The notes under the pieces are model-generated. The model had not been told where the DNA came from. It did no database searches and saw nothing but the letters and a program-made list of their open reading frames with translations. A stretch of DNA of 64,000 nucleotides from Gnetum montanum. Its lineage: Eukaryota; Streptophyta; Gnetopsida; Gnetales; Gnetaceae. The position numbers and the translations under genes are program-made. Positions 22,031 to 34,695 of this stretch are shown here, in pieces (the stretch's first letter is position 1; each line of letters opens with the position of its first letter). Where the stretch lies: the NCBI GenBank assembly GCA_015680685.1, contig MNCI01023945.1, forward strand, positions 1,029,513 through 1,093,512, read 5' to 3'.

Positions 22031-23059
22031 TCATAAGACATAATGGTGTTACTAAGGTGACTAAGTTAGGGGTGTTATAAAACCCTAAGTAATTTTTCTC
22101 AAACCCTTAAATCTAGAATAGATGATGAATTAAACTTGTAATTGATACATACATTTATCAAATCTTTTGATTCTTAATGGATCTAGCCAACAAATGATCA
22201 ATCCTTATTTTATCTTGTTGGAAATCAACATAAACTTCAAGGAAACTCTAATTTATGATCAAATTTGCTGATAAATGTTCTATGCAAGCATAAATTTCAT
22301 TTAAACATGTGAGATATCTATAAAAGAAGCCTAACAAAATTGAGATCATTTGAGAAATTATCAAATGTTTTTGAGAGATTTTGATATCTTTTTGAGATTA
22401 AGAGATTTGCAAAATGGATGTGAGATAACTACAATAAATATTTGAGCTAATTCATGATGAGAATGTGAAACATTATGAAAAATGAAAATTAAACCAAAAA
22501 TAAAAGGCTTGAAGCTTAGAGAAACTTTAATAAAATATGATTTAAATTTTTCTTCATAATCATGATTTCTATTCCACCTTTAAAAGCTTGGAAATAAAAG
22601 CATGTATCTAAAAAGTATTGGTGAGGATCTACAATCCTATTTATATTTGAGAAAGGAGAAACTTGCCATAAAAGGCATCAAATACATCATGAGATCACAT
22701 TAGACTCTCTTTCCTTTTTTAACTTTTTTCTAGATTGGGATATAAAAGATATAACATAAGACATAAACATAACATCTAACATAGTATGAAAATAACACTT
22801 AAACAAATGACCACATGACATAATTAGATAATGTGGTAGAATAAAGTTATGTTTTACACTAAATTCAATAAAATCATGATAACACATTAGAATGAGATGT
22901 GCTTGCAAGCTATATCCAAATTTTTCATGGCTAGAATTTTCCATGGAGCCTCTAGTTTTGACTTTCAAAATTTCCTTAATATAATTATGTATAATAGAAA
23001 TTATTGTAATTAATAATTCTACAATATATGATTCTAGCACTAAGTTCAACAATAATACG

Positions 23060-23117
23060 TAGGCCTAGTGTTAAGACACTCGACATAGAAATCTAATATC
23101 ATTGGTTAAGTTTTAAT
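23060..23117 (+). repeat. SINE-like fragment
   Basis: taggcctagtgttaagacac (23060-23079) looks like a decayed tRNA-like 5' half, and ggttaagttttaat (23104-23117) like a decayed B box, 40-odd bases apart. This is a weak call. Confidence 0.25.
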
Positions 23118-24129
23118 GAACAATATAGAGTCATACTATATAATGTAATAAAGAACATTTAAATAAAATGGACTATAAGATATAATAAAAAGGTAAATTA
23201 ATTGAAATTTCTTTAAATAATCTTAGTTATTTCATAAATGAAACTTTTATATATAATGATATGCATGAAATATTCTAGATTCCATTACTTTCTCATACTA
23301 TACAAGTTCCCTAGAAATATAGTTACAAAGCATTTTTGGTATGTTGGAGTGGCTTTGACAAAAGTAAAGGCACTTACATACATGATGAATACTTAGTTGA
23401 TGTCATCTTAAATATGATTTTTTAAAATTTTTTGAATGGAAGGAGGAGGGGTGTTGGAGCTTGAAAGAATTTGGAATTTTTTTGACTAGAGAGAGAATAA
23501 TATATGTTAGTTTAAGTTTAAGATGAAGCTTTAGACTGTTATCAATCTATGATTTTTGAAAAATATGAAAAAGGCTAAGTTATAAATTTTTATCCTTTAG
23601 TTCATTATGTCCTATATTAAACAAGTTGAATAAGTTACTATAAGATTTGAAATGTAGTCTTTCTAAAGAAGATATCTAAGATTATTTCTATTAAACAATA
23701 TATATATATATAATTATTAATTATACAATATGAAATTATTGCGTATATAAATAAGGAGGTGGGGAGATGTTGGAACCTGAAATAAGTGAAATATAGGTAC
23801 ACTCCAAGATTTATAGAAGATTATTATTGTTGTGTTATTATGTTGATTCAAGTTGAAAGTGGTGAAAAATAAGTTGGAATTAATTAAGTTATGGATGTTG
23901 TAAGGTATGCCATGAAATTGCAAAAATTAGAATGAGAACTACAATGGTGCATTAATTAAGTCCCTCAATGTAGGTGCTAGTTGTTGTATGGATGGAAAGT
24001 TCACAGGATGGATGTTCACAGGATGGATGGATGGAAAGTTTCATTAGGTTGGTGAAAAGATGTACATGTAGGGGATGGAGATGGTGGGAGGTGTGTGGAA
24101 GGGAGGGAAGGTGATTATCTTAAACCCAA

Positions 24130-25410
24130 AAAATATACTATATTAAAATGAAAAACCTCATGTTGTATAATGTTGACTTTTTAAGCATAGTGAACTTATC
24201 ATGGATGGTTGCATAATTGTGAAAAATATCACATCTATTTTTCCAAATAGTATGCAAAATATAAGGACTTAAGAACTTCTATATATAAAGCAACTTCTTA
24301 AAAAGAGGAGAAGCATCTCTATAACAAAAATCATTTACAACAAGAGAGGCCCAAACAACTCATCAGCTAAATTTCATAACATACATTTAGGTTTTGGCAC
24401 ACCAAAATATATTAGAAGTTATCCAATAGAAAGAACTTGCTAAACAAAATACCACATGAGATGCTTAGTTTTAGAAAGATAAGGAAGCTTTCAAGGTCTT
24501 TTGAATGTCATCACCTTTTTGAATCATCAAGTAACCAAAAAATATTACATTTAGTAGCAATAGAAACTCTTGAGTTTAAAACAATTATGCTTTGCAAATG
24601 TTATAAGGAGATAAAGAGGAGCCATCCATGCACTTAAGACTAATAAAAATAGATTCAAAGATGGTTGAAAAAGCAATAGAACCTTAAAGATATTAAATGA
24701 TACTCACAAAAGTATTTCTCATATAATTAAAGACACTATAGGTAACGTTAAATTTAGACAAATTCATCCATTGATTATGTGAGTATAAGAAGAATATAGA
24801 AATAACACTTCATTGGAACCAATAAGAAGTTAATTGAGGTCTTGCAAGAATAAGAGGTAGACCATGAATAGGAAACCATTAGAAAAGGATATCATCCATA
24901 ACATTGAAGGGAATTGTGATTTTTTTGAAATACCAAAACTTACTAATATGTTGTAAAGCTTTCTATATTGCTTAGTGACAAAAGAACCTTGTGGTAAAAT
25001 AAAAGTAGGACATAAAAACCAATTGTGTATAGATGTAGCCTACCACATAGAATTTTTTTTTAGAAAAAACTTGCTTAAGCCTCTTTAAAAAAAAGCAATA
25101 CTTGAAATAGTACTATGATCAAAAGTGTTAGCAACCCATTTGCTAGCCAAAGTTAGATATTGATGATAAGTGTTACGAAGATCCAATCCTTCTTTCTTTT
25201 TTGGTCAAGTACAAGAATGCCAAGAAACCTTGCAAAAGCCTTTCTTTTCATCACTGTTACCCCATAAAAGATTCCTAATGAGTTTTTCTAGTCTAATATA
25301 TGAAGATCTTACAAGAGCCCAATAAGATAAATAATAAACATGAGTCATAGATAACATAGATTTGCAAAATAAAAATCTACCTACCATTGTAAGCATTTTT
25401 CCTTTGCATT
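24130..25410 (-). pseudogene. LINE (L1-type) 3' part of the reverse transcriptase ORF, left fragment
   Basis: On the minus strand the segment beginning at 25396 reads GRFLFCKSMLSMTHVYYLSY, then KLIRNLLWGNSDEKKGFCKV. This is the post-RT region of plant L1-type LINEs, where 'aGR..L.kSvL.aiPvY' and 'fLWg......kk.h.v.W' are family hallmarks. Decayed continuation runs leftward to about 24200, where LHTIWKNRCDIF matches the usual LINE C-terminus. The fragment ends at the target duplication GCATT (25406-25410). Its upstream part lies at 42469-43010, beyond element 2. No intact frame remains and no poly-A tail is visible at the 24.1-kb end. Confidence 0.7.
25406..25410 (+). repeat. Target-site duplication GCATT (left) of element 2
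   Basis: GCATT directly precedes the 5' LTR and is repeated at 42469-42473 directly after the 3' LTR. This 5-bp duplication is the length expected for Ty3-type integration. Confidence 0.8.
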
Positions 25411-26280
25411 TAATAGAACCTTTTGTGTCATCAACTACGATATCGTAGCCTTGCTTATGTCATTGTAGATGCAATGTAGTGGGTCATGGTCATGCCTATA
25501 AATACCAACCCACCATCATGTCAAAAAAACAATTTTTCACCAATACTTAGTTGAATTCTTGCAGTTTGTTTTTGCGATTTACACTTAGTGATATAGTGAA
25601 CCCCTAAAGTGTGATGTTAAACAGTTGTTCAAAATATTTGTTTAAGTGGATTATTCTTAGGCATAATTCATGACCAGAAATAAAGATCAAGATTCTTTTC
25701 CATCATTTTAGCATTCTACTTAGTTCATTTTTACTTAGTTTAATTTTACCTTTTAGCATGTTTACTTTACTTAAGTCATTTATAATTTTCAAGTACTTTA
25801 CTTTTTCCTATGTATTTTAGTAAGATAATATAAGTACAACTAGTTTTGAGCATAAAGTGTAATCATTTGATAACCTAGTAGTGAGTTCACTTGAATCATT
25901 CAGTAGTGGATTCACTTGGAAATCCCATTGATGGTTACATGAGCCCTTGACATGTACGACAAGCCATGAGTGGATACTTATTGTCATAGGCTAGTATTAG
26001 TTTATATTTCTATTATACTTAGACTTAGACTTCATATTAATTTCTATTATGTTGGAATTTAGGACAATTAAAGCTAAAAAAACATTAATATATCATAGGC
26101 CTCTCAGAGAGTTAAACCATACAACTTGAACTTCACTAATTCAATGTGAAAAGACAATGATCACAAACTAAATATTAACAACTAGTAAATCTACATTGGT
26201 CATCCATGAATTATGATCAAGTCACATATGTACACTCATGACTTATATGGTGGAATTTTGAAATACCTAACCACTCATCA
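25411..26280 (+). repeat. 5' LTR of element 2
   Basis: 870 bp. The first bases (TAATAGAACC) are a mutated form of the TGATAAAATC that starts the 3' copy. It ends ccactcatca one base before the PBS. It carries one surviving GATATC at 25439, the box ctataaatacc near 25497, and the U5 motifs taagtacaactagttttgag and ttgataacctagtagtgag shared with the other LTRs of the family. Confidence 0.8.
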
Positions 26281-26281
26281 T

Positions 26282-26299
26282 TGGCACCATTGCCATGGA
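26282..26299 (+). other. Primer-binding site (tRNA-Asp type) of element 2
   Basis: tggcaccattgccatgga sits one base after the LTR, as in element 1. It matches the tRNA-Asp 3' end except for transition-type changes. Confidence 0.8.
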
Positions 26300-26422
26300 T
26301 GTATCAATTTTCACTAAGTAGTTGATTTTACAAAGTTCATTATATTAAGAATTATCAAGTATATTCTTCATACTTAAACTAATTTTTTCTAAAGTACACA
26401 CTTAAAGCATCAAACATTTAAT

Positions 26423-29400
26423 ATGGCTTCTACAATTAAGGAGAAATCATCACTTGCTACTAAATTTAATAAGAGTCATGACAAGGAATATAATGAAGAA
26501 GACTAGAATATGCCTTTGCAAACTAGAATCTCCTACATCCATACTGATCCATACTATCATGACTTTATTTGTCTTTCACCAGGATGAATAACTAAGATGG
26601 AGAGATTTATAGAATAACATTATCTTGCCTCTAGAAAATGCTGCACCATCAATGTTGCAAAAAACCCTTATGAGGTTAAATCTTAGCCATGTGAAAAATG
26701 GTTACCACATCACCAAGCACATACTAAAGTCATACCAACCAACAAAGGCTTAGGTAAGAGGGGATGCTACCATGGAGATAAGACATGAGATTGACAAAGG
26801 AAAGAAAGTACCTCAAATAATTATCCTAGAGGAAAGAGATGATGCTATGTTCCAAACAAAGAAATTCTATCAAAATCACAGATCTTAATCTCAAACATCA
26901 ATCATCCATATTGAAGATCCCATCAAGATACAATTGCTTTCAGCTCTTGTGGAAACATCTAGAGGAGATAAGGAAGACTCTAGATTTAGGAGGAACTCAA
27001 GGCCTAAGACCTCCATCGAATCTAAAAGGGATGAATCAAGGAGTCATAGAAGGAGAACCAGCTAGCATCATTTTCCAACTCCTTTCTATTCCTCCTCACA
27101 CTTATCTATAGATTCTAAAAGAGAGAAAGAAGAATGAAGAAGGATGATGGGAAGAGATGAAGAGACCATGAGAGATATGCACATTAAAGAAGACATCTTG
27201 ATGAAGAAGAGGATAACTATGAGCAAAGAAGAGAAAGGATCAAACATTAAGAGAAAGAGCATAATGAGCATTAAAGGGATCACAATTACAAGAAAGCTCA
27301 CAAACATGAAGACTATGAAGTACCCCTACTAACCACTTGAAACATGATTAACATCAGAGAAGTAGTGTATATTCCTACTGGGCATGTAAGGGATAGTTAC
27401 ATCATTCAACTAGACATGAATAGTATTCCAAAAGTTGAAGGCCAATATAATGTAGATCCATGACATCATCTTCAAGCCTTTCATGATGCTTGTGCCCTGC
27501 AAAATATTGAAAATGATTGGTAGAAATTAAATTTATTTCCTAGAACACTCATAAAGGAATTAGAGAGTTGGTACAAATCCTTAGAACTAGAATCCATTTG
27601 AAGATGAAGTACTATGCTTGAACTCTTTAATGACAAGTATCAAACTTATTCCAGAGTGTCTAACTTGAGAAAACAGATCTAGGGATGGAAACAAGGGACA
27701 CATGAATCCCTTGATGTAATAATGGGTAGATACTATTTGTTATTGCATATGTGCCTAAGCCATACATTTTCTCAAAGGGAACAACTAAAACATATCGTTG
27801 ATGGGCTATGAAACAAGACAAGAAAAACCCTTGGGGTATATGCCCAAGCTAGGTTATTCAAAATGATAACTCATCATATTCAAAGACTTGTTGACCAAAT
27901 GGAAAAAGAAGAAGTAGAGTTAAGAAAAAGAGAATCATCTAAAGGATACAATAGAGATCCCGCCATCAAGAAAAGAGAGTAAGAGTATGTGAATCACAAG
28001 AGGAAGAAACTTTGGAAGATACAATCCAATGAAAGACCTTACCAATTCAAAAATTAATTAATGATATTGCAACCATGGTAGAGAAAATATTGGATTTTTT
28101 GGATGAGAAATTTGCTACAACATTAAAGATAGTAGAGGAAAAGACTAAAAAAGCCCTAAATCAAGGCAAAGAAAAGAAGAGATAATAGGCAAGAGAATTA
28201 CAAAAATAAAGAAAAAGTTGATGTAGTAGAGGAAATTACAGACTCCAATTCATAAGACAATGAAGGATGCAAAGTATGCCATTATGAACACCCTAAGGGA
28301 TGTTACCCTTCTATGGCCTACTTGCAAGAGTTCGGAGCATATGTACTTAACTTGGAAATTCATTGAGAAATAAATGCCCAAATGGTTACCTTATTTATAA
28401 GGTAACTCCCAACAATCCTTCCAGAAAATGTACTATCCAAGGGGGGCATATCCTCAAACAATACTAGCAACATAGGAAACAACCACAAGTGTGGGGAATA
28501 CCATCACTAAGGTAACAATATCTATATAGGCAACCTGATCTCTATGGATATCATGTCCAATATCCAATCTTTCCACAGAATACTTTATTCCATGCCTCTC
28601 ACTATTACCCACCAAAGTATCATAGAGCCACTACATCATAGATGGATCCAAATTCTTACATATTCCAACTAGTAGCTGGTTCCTCACTTCAAACTTCTAA
28701 CTCCTTACCATCAATACTATGAGTGTTGCCACTAGTTATGAAAGGAGAGCTACCAACACAACTGCAACAAAAAAGTGTTATTAGGGTAGTTAGTTAGTAT
28801 ACAAAGAGAGTACCATACCAACAACATTAAAGGTAAATCTAGGAAATGTCCTTTCTTTAAGACAAGTCCAGAAAAGCCTGATAGAGCAAGGACTACATCC
28901 AATCAAGTTCCTCCTATGATAGATCCTTCTACAAACATCATGCTTCGACAACAATCAAATCAAAAGCTTACAACTATCATGCTAACTAATATAGTAGTCG
29001 ATTGAATCAAAGCAAGAAATCTTCCTAAGAAAAGAATAGATCGTAGAAATCCTTTGATTTATTTACAAACTATTGAAAATTCACCATATAAAGCTCTACT
29101 AGAGTTAGGTTCTAGAGTTAACTTGATATCTTAAGAAACGTATCAGGCATGAAACTGACCACAATTAAAGAAGTGCAACATAAGACTAGATCTTGCAAAT
29201 CAATTAGTCACCATTCCTTTGGGATAAATAGAGGATGTAGTAACCACTATCAATGGTTAGTCCTATCTAAAATATTTTCAAATAATCAATGTGAAGAATG
29301 ATAACATAGTCTTTTCTATCATTATGGGGAGAGCATGGCTTAACACAATTAATGCTAAGTTAGGATGAGAGACTTATTCTTGAAAATTTCCAATGAAACT
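26423..29400 (+). pseudogene. Element 2 gag-protease (degenerate)
   Basis: The ATG at 26423 begins a decayed leader. The gag domain at about 27466-27900 shows LQAFHDACALQNIENDW and the LFPRTLIKELESWYKSL text, nearly the same as in element 3. A variant zinc knuckle, CKVCHYEHPKGC, starts at 28268. The retropepsin region follows: LLELGSRVNLIS at 29091-29130 (the catalytic Asp position reads Glu) and IIMGRAWLNTINAKLG near 29320-29365. Many stops are present. No reverse transcriptase, RNase H or integrase text follows in any frame before the T-rich spacer at 30010. Together with ORF3 this makes a gag-PR-ORF3 element that would have needed RT and integrase in trans. Confidence 0.75.
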
Positions 29401-29989
29401 GAGCAAGAAGGCATACATACACAAAGAATTTTATGCATTACTTATGATGAAGAAGGGTGTAGTTGTGGATTGAAATTTTAGAATGTCAACATGATCCTTA
29501 CACTAGGCCACAACAAATGTGAAGAACAAGTGTGCACAAAAAAATAAACAATGATCACTAAACCAAAAGACACCCAATGGTTAAAAGATGAGCATAAAAA
29601 TACCAAAAACTTACATGGAAACACTCAATTCATTCATTAACTCCTACCCCAAGAAAATGACCCAAATTGAGAACTTACAAGAGGATATCCTAAACCATGA
29701 TCATACACCAAAAACAAGTAGTAAATGTGGAAACTCAAAACTTGAAATTAAGAATAAACAAGAAAACATAGTTGGATCTTATAAAATAAAAAACCATATA
29801 GTTCAATAGGATATGTATTTCCAAAAAATCAAAACCTGATTATCATCAATGTCACATGAGATAATAAATGAAAATCTAAATCACTAAGGATGATAAATAA
29901 GAAACCTATAGTATATGATCTTAGGGATCTAGGGTCCATTTTCCAAACACTCACCCATGAGTTTAGTCATAGGGATGATGCTCTATCTT

Positions 29990-31487
29990 GAATTAGGAAT
30001 TGATAAGTGCTTATCAAGTTTTTTCTATTTTATAACTTTTTGATTTACAATTTTTGTTATACTTTTCACATTTTTTACCAATTTTTCACATTCTTTAATA
30101 TCTTTTCCATTCTTTTATACTTTTTGTATTTATTAATCATTTTTCATTCTTTAATATCTTTTAAATTATTTATACATTTTCTATAATTTTTCACTATCTT
30201 TCATACACATATTTTTGTTGATTTTTCTAATAAAAGTATAAAGGAATAGGACAAGATATAGTCCTAATAATGTGAATATCATTGTATGTTATCAAATCAT
30301 TGAAGGGTTAATCATATATGCAGTGAGACCACATCATCCATCCACTCATTTCAATAATAAGAGGTTTTTACCATGGACATAATGACATTCTTTCTACATT
30401 GAAACTAAAATAAACTTGTGATCATTATGCCTAGATAACAAAGTAAAGAACTAAGTGGGAATGAAAAGAGTGTGACATTAAGCGTATTTGTAGATTCTCT
30501 AAGGCTATTACTATGAGTCCTATCTTACCAATAAGTTGTATTATTCACTTGAGTTCTAATGAAAAATGAAAGTATGTTTAAGATAAGTGCTACATTACCA
30601 GATCACTCGCAAGACATGTTACCCATGCTTGAAGGTAGTCCTCTGGTAAGGTTAACACAATAATAACCTAATAAATGCATAGAATAATAATTTCTAGGAG
30701 TTCCACTAGAAAGACATGTTATCCATGGTTGAAGATAGGTGACTTCTTAGAAATTTCACAATTTCTTAGACTCACATTGGTTACAAGGCTAGAAAGACAT
30801 GTTACCCATGCCTGAAAGCACTCCTTTGTTCACTAACCAAGTCTCCTTTTAAAAAAAGTGCGCTATTAATAAATCACTTTCCATAACTTCATTGCCATGT
30901 GTTTATACTCCTTGTAGTTATGGTAGTCTTGTGGTTGTTAGTTTTGGGATGATACAATATGATGTCACTAGTAAGTGGTATGGACTTGGTTTGAATCTTG
31001 GATGAAAGGGCTAATGATTACTTTAACCATACATTACACATAGAATTCATTATGCCTATGGTAAGATACTTCATGTTCCATTTTCTGTAATTCCTGTTAC
31101 TTCAATTTCACCTCACTACTATATACATTCATAATTAATGGTTTTGTATAATATAGTTTTATGTTGTTGTTCAAGAAACACTAACATGTGTGTTTTGAAA
31201 GATAGGTATGTTTTACATTCAACTCCATAAGTGCCTACGGATATCGGTAGGTGTGGTCTTACAAGGGCACTAAGGGTTGGAGCTTGCTTTGAGGAGGATC
31301 CACCTATATAACTCTTGTGCTTCATAATTGATGACTAACTCCACATTATCTTATGCCTACAAAACACTTAAATAACCATTGTTACTTTCCTATCTACTCA
31401 TCTTTCGACATACATTCAACAAATCTTACCAACCATCCCTAGTAAATCTAATCAACTTTCTTTGCCTAAATTCCTTCTTTCAGATGT
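29990..31487 (+). other. Element 2 spacer with repeated 'gacatgttacccatg' motif
   Basis: Non-coding. A T-rich tract (30010-30240) corresponds to the tract at 12040 in element 1, and 'catccatccactcat..aataataagaggttt' (30330-30366) matches element 1 near 12222. Three copies of gaaagacatgttacccatgc or close variants lie at about 30605, 30710 and 30790. The spacer is interrupted at 31488 by the Sirevirus-like element. Confidence 0.6.
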
Positions 31488-32534
31488 TGACCTTTCGGTA
31501 TGTGAAAACCTTAAGGAAAATGGAGAATATAGAATGTATGTGTATGATTGTGATTTTGTAGGACATGAATAAGAACTTCACAAAGAGATATGAGAATTCA
31601 ACACCAAGATGTCAAAATGAAGACTAAATGGGCAAGATAAGAGCATGGATGAAAACAAAGTCTACAAATCAAATGAAGATGCTTCGAGGACTATCAAGAG
31701 AATGTCTCAAACTTCAAAGCTCAAAAGTTGAGTAGATATCTTTTGGAAAACAATAGATGTCTATCTTCCATAGTGGATTTCTATAGCAAGACTTCTCACA
31801 GTAGACATCTCACTTCTTAGGTAGATGTCTCTCTTGCATTGAAGGCTATCTCAGATAGACTTCTAAACTTTGAAGTAGATGTCTACACTAGCTATTACAC
31901 AAAATTTGAGAAGTTTTTGGAAACTCTAAGGCTATAAGACAATGTGAAAATCTTGGGAATTGTGTAAGCACTATTCACACAAAGTTCTATCATTGGTTAT
32001 TCTAAGAAATTTTATTCTTGCTCTTCATTGTAACATCATTCATTTGATTGTAATTATATTGAGCTTCAAGTACAAGGATCTATAAATTTAGTTACACTCT
32101 TTCCTTTTTCTTTTCTTTCTTTCTTGTAGCCCTGTGGGGTTGATGTGCTTTTTTTGAGAAGACATCCTAGTTGAGTTTGTTGAGATGCTACGAGATTGAG
32201 TGGTTTTGCGACATTAAAAAACTCTAAAGTGGAGCTCAATTTTGTGAAGATTGTGGGGTTTTATAAACCATATTTTGAGCTTGTCAAGACCTTGTGGGAT
32301 TAAGTGGTTTGGCAGTGATGAAACACTTTGGAGTGGAGCTCAAAGCTTATATAGGAAGTGGTGCCCTTCAAACCACATTTTTGAAGAAAAAATGTTTAGA
32401 GGTGTGCACAAATTCTACCCTCCAAGTGTGGATGTATCCAAGTTGGAAAACCATGTAAAATTTGGTGTGATTTTGTGGCTAGTGCAATTTTAATTGGGAA
32501 ACTTATTCAACCCCCCTTCTAAGTTCTTGATCCA
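31488..32534 (+). repeat. 5' LTR of the Sirevirus-like element
   Basis: It begins TGACCTTTCGGTATG and ends cttgatcca. Its U3 holds a cluster of AGATGTCT, AGACATCT and AGACTTCT motifs (31755, 31789, 31803, 31823, 31857, 31877) at spacings of 14-34 bp, all decay forms of the palindrome AGACGTCT. The 3' copy at 36818-37873 matches throughout. Confidence 0.85.
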
Positions 32535-32538
32535 TAAG

Positions 32539-32551
32539 TGGTATCGGAGCC
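32539..32551 (+). other. Primer-binding site (initiator tRNA-Met)
   Basis: tggtatcggagcc is complementary to the 3' end of plant initiator tRNA-Met with one transition. It lies four bases after the LTR, as usual for copia elements. Confidence 0.85.
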
Positions 32552-32592
32552 TAGTACTTTCAAGTTCATGCTTCAACTTTTAAGAGTGAACT

Positions 32593-34515
32593 ATGGAGGG
32601 GACATCCTACACAAGCCCACCAATGTTCAATGGGTTTGACTTTGCATATTGGAAGGCAAGGATGCAAGGCTTCTTCAAGTGCATGAAATTTGAAGTATGG
32701 GAGTCAATCCTTGAAGGCTACACACCATCCATTGATAATGCCTCAAAAGCTCTCAAGACATAGAACAAATGGATGATTGAAGAAAAATATAAGTCTATGT
32801 ATGATTCAAAAGCTAGTAATTATTTATATTGTGCATTGAATAAATCTTAATTTAATAGAATAACTAGATGTAAGACTACTAAGGAAATTTGCAAAACCTT
32901 AGAGGCTACCTATGAGGGCACATCTATATTTAAACAATTTAAATGTTTAGTTGTGCAAAGTGAATATGACGAACTTAAAATGAAGGAAGGTGAAAAGATT
33001 AAAGATTATTTCTCTACATAAAATGATCTTATTGTAGCTATTAGGGTTAGGGAAAGGACTTGTCTAAAATCAATGTAATTATAAAAAATTATTAGAACAC
33101 TATAGCTCGAGTTCAGACCTAAGGTCATAGTTATGAAAGAAATCAGAGACTTTTCAGTCCTTAAATTTGAGATGCTCAAAAGTGCTTTGGTTGCTGATGA
33201 GATGAATCTCATAAGTGAAGGAGTCATTAAGGAAAAGCCTATTTCTCTAAATTCAACATCAAAAGAAAAGTATTAGGTTGAATAAAATGAATAGTGAAGA
33301 TGAAATAGCTCTTCTATTAAGAAGAGTTCAAAGACTCCTTGCAAGAAAAGGGAGAATCTTCAACCAAATTAGACCAAATTAATCCAAAGGTAAGGAAAAA
33401 GGCAAGAATTATATGAATTCAAATTTTGATGCATTTTCCATAGAATGTTGGGTATGTGGTGGAAGAGACCATGTGGCCTCCAAATGTCCTAGCACTCATA
33501 GGTTGCAATGAAGAGAAAAGATTGAAGTAGATACAAAAAAGACAAGCTTATACACTAGCTAGGATGATGGAAAACAAAGTGAAGAAGAGGTAGATAACAC
33601 TACAAGGGATTCACATCTCATCTGCATGGCTCTCATGGATGATGATTGCACATCTAAAGATGAGAACCAAGTAATTAAAACTGATGATGAAAGGTATGAT
33701 CCTTTGTGCAATAAACTGATGTCCTTTCAAAATATTTGTATAAAGCTAAAAAGGGTTGTGAAAAAAAAAAGATCAAGATCTATCCCTACTTAATACAAGA
33801 TATTTAGACCTCTTATAAGAAAAATCTGACCTAAGGGTTGAGAATGAAAACCTAACGTTGTCTTATGAGTAGATGAAAAAGAAACTTGCATATACCAAAT
33901 CGATGGATGAAAGATTGGTCAAAGGGAAAGAATCCCTTCGCATCGTATTAGGACAAGGAATAAGTCCACATGATAAAAGTGAATTAGGATGCGACAAGGA
34001 AGATGCTTCTACACAAGATTCATCCAAAAAGAGACTACAACAAAGACTAAAGTGTCAACTAACATTATGTCTAAATAAAGAGTAGCTCAAAGGTTTAATC
34101 ACTTTAACAAAAGTGTGAGATGCTACTATTGCAATAGGTTTGGACATAAGCAATGGGATTGTAATTTAAAATATTATCACATGAACATCTAGTCATATCA
34201 TGAGACTCCTTGGTCTTACCAAAATGTACCTAGAAAGGAAGTCTTGTAGGATAAGAAGAAATAGAGGACAAATCAAAAGAGAAAGAAGAAAAAAAGGTGT
34301 GGAGAATCAAACAGAAGGAAGAAAACAAAAGAACCCTCATCAACAATTTTGTAAAAGGGATCCAAACATTAGAGATTAAAGAAATTTGCATGAAAGGAGG
34401 TACTTCAAAAGAAAAACCTTATTCACAAGCTCCTTTGACATCTTCATCTCCATCAACAAGCAAGGTGAGTAGAGGTAAGTCTTCATCCCATTCAAAATTT
34501 CTTTTAAGACTATGA
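32593..34515 (+). pseudogene. Sirevirus-like gag (degenerate)
   Basis: The ATG at 32593 starts MEGTSYTSPPMFNGFDF and continues into YWKARMQGFFKCM, the copia gag (UBN2/DUF4219) N-terminus. Two CX2CX4HX4C zinc knuckles are intact: CWVCGGRDHVASKC (33446-33487) and CYYCNRFGHKQWDC (34121-34162). A Ser/Lys-rich tail ends at 34515. Two separate knuckles in a long gag are a Sirevirus trait. Several stops and frame changes interrupt the frame. The protein would package element RNA. Confidence 0.8.
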
Positions 34516-34550
34516 TTCATGGTAGTTATACCCTAAACCTTCTCTTTCTA

Positions 34551-34695
34551 AGATGTCTACTTGTAGATGCCTACCATTAGACATCTACATAAAAGGATAT
34601 ATGTCTATCCATTGACGTCTACATCATAAGTTAGAATTCTATCTAAGTTTTGCATAGATGCAACATAGATGTCTGCTAGTCAAGATAAATGTCTA
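34551..34695 (+). promoter_or_regulatory. Internal repeat-motif leader before the envelope-like ORF
   Basis: AGATGTCT (34551), AGATGCCT (34565) and AGACATCT (34579) are exactly 14 bp apart. Further variants follow at 34600, 34613, 34633, 34668 and 34688. These are the same motifs as in the element's LTR U3, here 0.3-0.45 kb upstream of the second ORF. I infer an internal promoter cassette analogous to that of elements 1-3. Confidence 0.5.

Larger units (their letters stand above)
21732..24130. other. AT-rich intergenic DNA
   Basis: Very AT-rich with no recognisable gene. The longest open frame (22687-23052, minus, 121 codons) has no motif I know and a composition expected of AT-rich noise. 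Two SINE-like scraps (21968-22030, 23060-23117) and two places with a purine run followed by TGTTGGA (23447 and 23757) are noted separately. A (ggatggat) low-complexity patch lies at about 23990-24060. Confidence 0.4.

Noticed and set aside
22687-23052. 121-codon minus-strand frame in AT-rich DNA
   Set aside because: Composition fits AT-driven openness. No motif, no homologous frame nearby, no promoter.
31483-31487. Target duplication gatgt for the Sirevirus-like element
   Set aside because: The right flank reads catca. Only a reverse-complement-like resemblance exists, which is not a direct duplication.
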